A stretch of 10,212 bases of DNA from assembly GCA_902772715.1 (NCBI GenBank), contig CACYBT010000272.1, positions 1 to 10,212 of the forward strand, written 5' to 3'. The position numbers were made by a program, and so were the translations under genes. Below the pieces are notes generated by a model. That model saw only the letters and a list, made by a program, of their open reading frames with translations. It did no database searches and had not been told where the DNA came from. This document shows, piece after piece, positions 6,120-10,212 of the stretch. Numbering within the stretch: the first letter of the stretch is position 1; the number at the start of each line of letters is the position of its first letter. Origin of the DNA: an uncultured Succinivibrio sp. (lineage in GTDB: Bacteria > Pseudomonadota > Gammaproteobacteria > Enterobacterales > Succinivibrionaceae).

Positions 6120-6129
6120 ATCTTAAGAT
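6120..6129. promoter_or_regulatory. ATCTTAAGAT palindrome upstream of the first LysR gene
   Basis: A 10-bp perfect palindrome lies just before a -10-like TATATTATAA stretch (6134-6143), which is the likely start region of the LysR transcript. No -35 is recognisable. Possible operator for autoregulation. Confidence 0.25.
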
Positions 6130-6180
6130 GCGCTATATTATAAAGAGCAGAAAGTGCTTAGGTTTTAGGAGCGTGAGGCT

Positions 6181-7074
6181 ATGGAAAATCGGGTGTTAAG
6201 ATACTTTGTAGAGATGGCTAAAGTAGGGAATATGTCGAAGGCGGCAGAGAAACTGCATGTTACTCAGCCCACCATGTCGAGGCAACTTAAAGATCTTGAG
6301 TATGAACTTAAAGTCAAACTTTTCCATAGAACTAACTACAACATTCGACTGACTGATGAAGGTGTGCTTTTTTATAACCGTGCTGTAGATATTTTAAATC
6401 TTGTTGATAAAACCAAGGAAGAATTCATCCATAAAGAGAATTCAAAGAGTGGCAATCTTTTTATTGGCTGTCCTGAATCTGATTCTATACGCTATATCGC
6501 CAGAATAATCGCGATGCTGAGAAGGGAAGGCTCCCGCATCTGTGCACATCTGCACAGCGGCAATGCTACTGATGTCCTCGAAAGACTCAATAAGGGCTTA
6601 GATGATCTCGTGTTTACGGTTCATGATATTGATGACAGTAAATATCATATTCTAGATTTGCATCTTTTGGACAACTGGGGCATTCTTCTAAATAAGAACC
6701 ATCCACTGGCTTTGAAGAAAACAGTCAGTCTTGAAGATCTGATAACGGAGCCGTTAATTGTATCTAAACAGGCTTATGAGCGCATGTTCCCGCTCTGGTT
6801 TCCAAATGATCAGTATTTAAAACTGAATATCAGTGCGACCTACAATCTTGTCTATAACGGTTCGCTGTTTGCAAAAGAAGGGCTGGGAGTGTGTTTAACT
6901 TTCAGCAAGCTGATCTCTGTAGACAACGATGATATTCTTACTTTCCGTCCTTTAAGCGGTGTACCCAAAGCCTCTTTGAAACTTCTGTGGAAAAAGAACC
7001 GTCCGCTTACACCTCAGGCCAGTATCTTTCTTGAAAAGCTAAAGCAGGAAATGCAGTTCAATCAGTATGACTAA
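6181..7074 (+). CDS. LysR-type transcriptional regulator, divergent to the flavodoxin operon
   Basis: The protein is 297 aa. The N-terminal winged helix-turn-helix (about residues 4-60) has FVEMAKVGNMSKAAEKLHVTQPTMSRQLKDLE, followed by the linker helix and a type-2 periplasmic-binding-fold effector domain (about 90-290). The start is ATG 6181, with AGGAG at 6167-6171. It is transcribed away from the flavodoxin-hydrolase-cupin operon across a 152-base gap holding palindromes, the usual arrangement for a LysR activator and its target. It is a paralog of the other LysR in this window: same length, same ...NLVYNGSLFAKE... block (residues 222-233 region) and same start of the recognition helix. 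The effector is unknown; a small carboxylic or aromatic acid would be usual for the family, but that is inference. Confidence 0.95.
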   Translation: MENRVLRYFVEMAKVGNMSKAAEKLHVTQPTMSRQLKDLEYELKVKLFHRTNYNIRLTDEGVLFYNRAVDILNLVDKTKEEFIHKENSKSGNLFIGCPESDSIRYIARIIAMLRREGSRICAHLHSGNATDVLERLNKGLDDLVFTVHDIDDSKYHILDLHLLDNWGILLNKNHPLALKKTVSLEDLITEPLIVSKQAYERMFPLWFPNDQYLKLNISATYNLVYNGSLFAKEGLGVCLTFSKLISVDNDDILTFRPLSGVPKASLKLLWKKNRPLTPQASIFLEKLKQEMQFNQYD

Positions 7075-7089
7075 TATGGCTTTGGGAGC

Positions 7090-7111
7090 GTGCATGATTA
7101 TGCACTATTTA
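7090..7111. terminator. Weak hairpin between convergent LysR genes
   Basis: GTGCAT (7090-7095), loop GATT, ATGCAC (7100-7105), then TATTTA. It lies between the stop of the first LysR gene (7074) and the stop of the second (7107-7105), overlapping the latter by one base. The T-tract is poor, so termination is uncertain. Confidence 0.3.
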
Positions 7112-7998
7112 TCCTGGTTAACCTTTTCAAAAGAGGCGATAAGCCGCTTGAAAAACAGGTCGACAATGGGCGTAAATACCTGATATTTTCTCCAAATAAC
7201 GTTGAGGGGAGTGGTAAGTGTTGGATACAGGGGGATAAAGCAGAGGTTATTCTCGTCTGAGGTATCTGCAAGTCCCTTATATGACAGTAGAACCGCCACT
7301 TTCTCTTTTACAAACACCGATCCATTGTAAGCAAGATTTACCGTATCACTGACATTCAGCAAATCAGCATACTGTCCGCACCATTTGCGAATTTCTTCAG
7401 AAAGTCCCTGTGTCGACATCATAAGATTATAGTCTTTAAGATCATTTATGGTAATACGCTGAACCTGTGAGAGGGGATGATCCTTGGCTACAACTGCTCC
7501 CCACAAGTCATCGGCGGGATAGCGTATATGATGGTATTTTTCGATATTGGGCTGACCTGAAATAATTGCTATATCTAAAAGTCCTCTGTCGAGCATCTGT
7601 GTCACCTGTTCGGTCATACCACTAATGATGTGACAGCGCAGGTTGGGATATTCTTTTCTAAACTTTAGGAGTTCTCTTGCGAAGAGGTCTATATGACAGG
7701 TCTCTGCCGCTCCCACATGAATATCGCCACCGGTAATTTTCTCCAAATCCTCAAAATCCTGTTTGGTTTTATCAAACAGAGCAACAATATCCTCAGCACG
7801 TTTTCTCAGAATATAGCCTTCCTCGGTCAGTGCCATTCCCTCCTTCTGTCGGATAAAAAGAGTACAGCCAAACTCCTCTTCTAGCTCTTTCATCTGTTTT
7901 GACAGCGCTGACTGGGATATATAAAGCATCTGGGAGGCTTTAGTCATATTTCCTATACGGGCGATCTGCAAAAAATTTTTTAACAGTTTTAGATCCAT
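7105..7998 (-). CDS. LysR-type transcriptional regulator, divergent to the small-protein/hydrolase operon
   Basis: The protein is 297 aa. Helix-turn-helix residues are about 4-60 (FLQIARIGNMTKASQMLYISQSALSKQMKELEEE). The effector domain (about 90-290) includes NLAYNGSVFVKE, which is nearly the same as in the neighbouring LysR, marking the two as paralogs. The start at 7998 has only a GGGG box 10 bases upstream, which is weak and suits a low-abundance regulator. The gene is divergent to the 8117-9510 operon, and the 118-base gap carries a T-N11-A palindrome (8027-8045) and a second inverted repeat (8050-8075). Those are at the expected spacing for LysR control of the neighbouring promoter. A TAGAAT box inside the palindrome on the minus strand could be this gene's own -10, giving autorepression. 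Effector unknown. Confidence 0.95.
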   Translation of the reverse strand: MDLKLLKNFLQIARIGNMTKASQMLYISQSALSKQMKELEEEFGCTLFIRQKEGMALTEEGYILRKRAEDIVALFDKTKQDFEDLEKITGGDIHVGAAETCHIDLFARELLKFRKEYPNLRCHIISGMTEQVTQMLDRGLLDIAIISGQPNIEKYHHIRYPADDLWGAVVAKDHPLSQVQRITINDLKDYNLMMSTQGLSEEIRKWCGQYADLLNVSDTVNLAYNGSVFVKEKVAVLLSYKGLADTSDENNLCFIPLYPTLTTPLNVIWRKYQVFTPIVDLFFKRLIASFEKVNQDK

Positions 7999-8026
7999 TA
8001 ATATGTAACCCCATAATTTTTTGGAT

Positions 8027-8045
8027 TTATTCTAAATAGGAATAA
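8027..8045. promoter_or_regulatory. LysR recognition-type palindrome (T-N11-A)
   Basis: TTATTC (8027-8032), TAAATAG, GAATAA (8040-8045): perfect 6-bp arms around 7 bases, with the core ATTC-N7-GAAT obeying T-N11-A. The centre is about 65 bases before the predicted start of the 8117 operon (near 8101), which is the standard place for a LysR recognition site. Confidence 0.6.
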
Positions 8046-8049
8046 TCAG

Positions 8050-8075
8050 TAATGAAATATTATCATTTGTCATTA
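8050..8075. promoter_or_regulatory. Inverted repeat over the -35 region (candidate activation site)
   Basis: TAATGA (8050-8055) and TCATTA (8070-8075), spacer 14. Its centre is about -38 relative to the predicted start and it overlaps the -35 box, as LysR activation sites do. Its sequence differs from the upstream palindrome, as is also usual. Confidence 0.4.
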
Positions 8076-8094
8076 TGATTTTTCAATGTATATT
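8067..8094 (+). promoter_or_regulatory. Promoter of the small-protein/hydrolase operon
   Basis: TTGTCA (8067-8072), a 16-base spacer, TATATT (8089-8094). Both boxes are 5 of 6 to the sigma-70 consensus. Transcription would begin near 8101, just before the AGGAGG of the small gene. Confidence 0.6.
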
Positions 8095-8116
8095 TAACAG
8101 TACAGGAGGGAAACAA

Positions 8117-8347
8117 ATGAAAGCAAATATGTCATCTAGGCAGCTGATTGACTGTTTATATGATGCGGGGTGTTCTGATGAAATATGCGGTGTCTGCGCA
8201 AAATGTTATGCACAAGAAGAAGTTGGCAAAATGCTTTCTCTGTTGGAACTTGAACGAAAAAAAAAGAGGACAAAATTGGCGAAGGTTCAATTTGAATTAG
8301 ATACGCTTGATTTTTTGATTAGGATGATAGACAAAAAGATTCAATAA
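8117..8347 (+). CDS. Small Cys-rich helical protein of unknown function
   Basis: The protein is 76 aa. ATG 8117 is chosen because a perfect AGGAGG lies 7 bases upstream (8104-8109). An in-frame ATG at 8075 would start before the predicted transcript and is rejected. The N-terminal third has five cysteines, C13, C19, C24, C27 and C30, in a block beginning LIDCLYDAGCSDEIC. The remainder is a charged helix (LELERKKKRTKLAKV) and an LDFLIRMIDKK segment, probably a helical hairpin. The layout (CLxDAGC, then LxLL, then a basic stretch, then LDxL near the end) recalls short uncharacterised proteins found beside regulators in gut Firmicutes; that is from memory and unverified. The C-x2-C-x2-C part could bind a metal or take part in thiol redox. 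It is first in an operon, 20 bases before the hydrolase gene. Confidence 0.8.
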   Translation: MKANMSSRQLIDCLYDAGCSDEICGVCAKCYAQEEVGKMLSLLELERKKKRTKLAKVQFELDTLDFLIRMIDKKIQ

Positions 8348-8367
8348 AAACAATTGGGAGATTAACT

Positions 8368-9510
8368 ATGAAAGTAAATAAATTTGTAAGTTCAATTTTT
8401 GTAGGAGCAATGCTTATGAGTTCAGTTAATGTAATGGCCAACGAAGTTCCTGTTGCTGTTGTCGCTAAGGCTTCACAGATGAAGAAAGCCTCTGTTGAGG
8501 CTCTTTTGGATGATACTCGTGTTTTCAATGTGGATAAAAGCATTGAAGTCATGAAGGTTATGTTCCAGAACCGCTATGGCTTTGATGTTGCAGGTCATTT
8601 ATATCTGCCTAAGAATTTTGATAACAGCAAAAAATACAGTGCTCTGGTAATTACAGGTCCTTTTGGCGCTGTAAAGGAGCAGTCATCTGGTTTATATGCT
8701 CAGGAAATGGCCAAGAGAGGCTTTGTTACTGTGGCCTTTGATCCTTCAACTACTGGTGAATCCTCTGGTGTCCGTCGTAACATGGGCTCTCCTGAGATTT
8801 TCACAGAGGACTACAGTGCTGCGGTGGATTTTATCAGCAATCTTACTTTCGTAGATCCTAAGAAGGTTGGGGCCATAGGTATCTGTGGTTTATCAGGAAT
8901 GGCAATTACCGCAGCCTCAAATGATGTTCGCATAAAAGCAGTTGTAACTTCGGCTATGTATGATATGTCAGAGAGTATTTCAGACCATTATAACGGAGCC
9001 TACTATACTGATGAGCAGCGAAACATTGTTAAGCAGCATCTTGCCAAAATGAGAGACGCAGAAGCAAAGAGCGGTGAGTCGATTCGTGGTGCTCACGAGT
9101 TAGGTGTTGATGCTAATGGAAACATCCAGACCTTTGACAAGATGTTTCCTGATTCCTTACCTGCAGATGCAGATCCTGTATCTAAGGACTTCTTTGGCTA
9201 TTACATTGGCAGAGCCTATCATCCAAGAGCTATCAACTCAAATACTTCGGCCTGGGATGCAACTACTGCATATGGATTCTTCAACTTCAGTTTAATGGAC
9301 AATATCAGGGAACTCTCTCCTCGTCCTCTGATGCTAATTACAGGTGATAAGGCTCATTCCAAGTATTTCTCAGATAATGTTTATAATAGGGCGGCATCCC
9401 CTAAGGAGTTGATTGTCGTAAAAGGGGCAACGCATGCCGATTTGTACGATAAGATGGATAAGATCCCTTTTAATCAGATTGAGAATTTCTTCAACAAAAA
9501 TCTTAAATAA
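8368..9510 (+). CDS. Exported alpha/beta hydrolase, dienelactone-hydrolase/YcjY-like
   Basis: The protein is 380 aa. The signal peptide is MKVNKFVSSIFVGAMLMSS... ending near V-M-A-N (about residue 24), so it is periplasmic. The hydrolase domain starts with a RYGFDVAGHLYLP strand (about 69-81). It has the oxyanion-side VITGPFG, a FDPSTTGES block, and the elbow GAIGICGLSGMA. There a cysteine (C173) occupies the nucleophile position, as in dienelactone hydrolases; S176 is the alternative. D327 (ITGDKAHS) and H356 (GATHADLY) complete a plausible triad. A helical insert lies at about 200-300. GGGAG (8356-8360) precedes ATG 8368. Second gene of its operon, followed by a weak terminator. Broad family is clear; substrate and true nucleophile are not. 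Its signal peptide ends in the same VMANE residues as the hydrolase at 4506-5489. Confidence 0.9.
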   Translation: MKVNKFVSSIFVGAMLMSSVNVMANEVPVAVVAKASQMKKASVEALLDDTRVFNVDKSIEVMKVMFQNRYGFDVAGHLYLPKNFDNSKKYSALVITGPFGAVKEQSSGLYAQEMAKRGFVTVAFDPSTTGESSGVRRNMGSPEIFTEDYSAAVDFISNLTFVDPKKVGAIGICGLSGMAITAASNDVRIKAVVTSAMYDMSESISDHYNGAYYTDEQRNIVKQHLAKMRDAEAKSGESIRGAHELGVDANGNIQTFDKMFPDSLPADADPVSKDFFGYYIGRAYHPRAINSNTSAWDATTAYGFFNFSLMDNIRELSPRPLMLITGDKAHSKYFSDNVYNRAASPKELIVVKGATHADLYDKMDKIPFNQIENFFNKNLK

Positions 9511-9525
9511 TTCTTAAGTTATTTT

Positions 9526-9551
9526 GTCCGGATGTCAATCGTCCGGATTTT
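9526..9551 (+). terminator. Probable terminator after the exported hydrolase
   Basis: TCCGGA (9527-9532) can pair with TCCGGA (9542-9547), each arm being self-complementary, with an extra T-G pair inside. TTTTATTT follows. The same bases form an exact 8-bp direct repeat, GTCCGGAT, at 9526-9533 and 9541-9548. Confidence 0.55.
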
Positions 9552-9705
9552 ATTTATCTTTTCAATAAGGTCTTCTGAATAGGTATAACTATTATTCTAT
9601 TAGAATGATTTATCAAAAGGTGCCGTAAAAGCCTGTTCTTTTGGGCAGGAATATAAGACGCAAAGAAAATCTGGTATTACCGTTGTATTTTTGAACTCAT
9701 CAGCT
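9552..9705 (+). other. Gene-free stretch with palindrome and hairpin
   Basis: No intact gene is seen. It holds the palindrome ATTCTA-T-TAGAAT (9594-9606), similar in sequence to the candidate LysR boxes, and a hairpin CCTGTTC (9632-9638), loop TTTT, GGGCAGG (9643-9649), with two T-G pairs and no T-tract. One frame is open from 9604 to 9703 but its product (starting NDLSKGAVKACSFG) is not recognisable. It may be the inner part of the decayed element that follows. Confidence 0.4.
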
Positions 9706-9912
9706 TAAATAAAATCCATAAGGGCAGGAATTGCATTGCTTTAACGTGAGTCTAGGCTTTCACTTTTGCCACTTTAGTCTCCAAAAAGACTGTGGCTTAA
9801 TGAACCTCATAAGAGGTAAGCATCTAAAACCATCCGAAGAGAGCAAAGCAATTAGCCTTTACAGAAGGAATCTCCTTGCTTTAGCAAGAGAAAGATTTCA
9901 ATTAAGAACTAG
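9706..9912 (+). pseudogene. Decayed IS200/IS605-type element, tnpB 3' remnant
   Basis: In one frame the sequence reads IKSIRAGIALL, is broken by stops, and closes with LQKESPCFSKRKISIKN and TAG 9910. IS605-family TnpB proteins often end in such a QExPCFS-like tail, because the last codons run through the right-end hairpin. A separate 64-codon open frame (9731-9925) crosses the same region but has a TTG start, no ribosome-binding site and no recognisable product, so I treat it as a shadow. The left end of the element and the tnpA gene are not visible. The region has several stops in every frame and no intact transposase. The call depends mainly on the right-end structure described separately. 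Confidence 0.4.
9868..9901 (+). mobile_element. Putative right end of an IS200/IS605-family element
   Basis: The parts occur in the order known for the IS608 right end: GAAT (9868-9871), a hairpin CTC-TTGC (9872-9879, with one unpaired C at 9875), loop TTTA, GCAA-GAG (9884-9890), a short linker, then TCAA (9898-9901). In IS608, GAAT is the guide sequence and TCAA the right cleavage site. That identity is from established knowledge of the family; its presence here is seen directly. Confidence 0.55.
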
Positions 9913-9941
9913 AAACGTATTGTGAAAACTTTTGAAATGAA

Positions 9942-9955
9942 AATCTTGAAAAGAT

Positions 9956-9956
<1 letters not shown>
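9942..9956 (-). terminator. Possible weak terminator of the tRNA-fMet transcript
   Basis: AATCTT, loop TTC, AAGATT on the minus strand, followed by TTTCATTTC. The first arm begins on the A of the encoded CCA. The stem is AT-rich and short, so the call is tentative. Confidence 0.35.
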
Positions 9957-10032
<76 letters not shown>

Positions 10033-10043
10033 ACAACAAGATT

Positions 10044-10072
10044 ATATTAAATGATATTTGTGCTGATGTCAA
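10044..10072 (-). promoter_or_regulatory. Promoter of tRNA-fMet
   Basis: On the minus strand: TTGACA (10072-10067, perfect -35), a 17-base spacer, TAATAT (10049-10044), overlapping a TATAAT (10046-10041). It is the strongest promoter in the window, with a short leader before the tRNA. Confidence 0.85.
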
Positions 10073-10156
10073 GAAAAATGTGATCTGAATTTAAAATTTC
10101 GGCTACTATTCACGTCTTTTTAAGAGAATTAGACAATTAAAGAGGCAGGTTTTGTT

Positions 10157-10212
10157 TTAAAGTTTTTCTATCTCTTCTTTGGTGAGATTCAAAGCCTTGG
10201 CGATGGTGTCAA
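10157..10212 (-). CDS. Rpn-type PD-(D/E)XK nuclease family protein, C-terminal tip
   Basis: Only the last 17 complete codons are present, DTIAKALNLTKEEIEKL followed by TAA (10159-10157); the rest lies beyond the right edge. A closing IAKxLxLTxEEIxxL helix pair is typical of the Rpn/PD-(D/E)XK transposase-like nuclease family (PDDEXK_2), which is often multicopy in gut bacteria. The evidence is short, so the family is probable rather than sure. Between its stop and the tRNA promoter (10073-10156) I see no clear terminator. Confidence 0.5.
   Translation of the reverse strand, partial: DTIAKALNLTKEEIEKL

Noticed and set aside
8075..8116. ATG 8075 as the start of the small Cys-rich protein
   Set aside because: It lies inside the promoter spacer, has no ribosome-binding site, and the perfect AGGAGG belongs to ATG 8117.
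9731..9925. A 64-codon open frame starting at TTG
   Set aside because: No ribosome-binding site, no recognisable product, and it crosses the putative IS right-end hairpin. More likely a shadow within the decayed element.

Overview
The window looks like chromosome from an AT-rich gammaproteobacterium. The rpsP-rimM-trmD-rplS operon has gammaproteobacterial-type proteins, the initiator tRNA encodes its own CCA, and the accessory genes are of a kind seen in gut and rumen anaerobes. A relative of the Succinivibrionaceae is my best guess, but this is an inference from gene style and not a match I could test.

Layout. (1) 1-179: the last codons of a PD-(D/E)XK-nuclease/AAA-ATPase-like gene. (2) 180-2520: the translation operon rpsP (S16), rimM, trmD, rplS (L19), with two candidate promoters, a leader hairpin, tight gene junctions and a rho-independent terminator. 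S16 has an unusually long Ala/Lys/Glu-rich tail. (3) 2521-3584: an exported class A acid phosphatase preceded by a possible 21-codon leader ORF and closed by a bidirectional terminator. (4) 3598-6028, minus strand: a three-gene operon for a flavodoxin-fold protein with an iron-sulfur-type cysteine cluster, an exported HSL-type alpha/beta hydrolase, and an exported carboxymuconolactone-decarboxylase/cupin fusion. A LysR regulator (6181-7074) is divergent to it. (5) 7105-9510: a second LysR regulator, paralogous to the first and also 297 aa, is divergent to a small Cys-rich protein and another exported alpha/beta hydrolase. (6) 9511-9955: no intact gene. It ends in a sequence that looks like the right end of an IS200/IS605 element. 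(7) 9956-10032, minus strand: initiator tRNA-fMet with a near-consensus promoter. (8) 10157-10212, minus strand: the C-terminal tip of an Rpn-like (PD-(D/E)XK) gene.

How the genes may work together. The central 6 kb reads as two sister LysR modules arranged tail to tail. Each regulator is divergent from a short operon containing a signal-peptide-bearing hydrolase. Module 1 adds a cytoplasmic flavin/Fe-S redox protein and a periplasmic CMD-cupin; module 2 adds a small Cys-rich protein. The simplest inference is inducible periplasmic processing of small ester- or lactone-type organic molecules, sensed by the two regulators. The substrate cannot be read from the sequence. The promoter of module 2 has inverted repeats at the positions expected for a LysR recognition site (about -65) and activation site (about -38), which makes it the best-supported regulatory circuit here.
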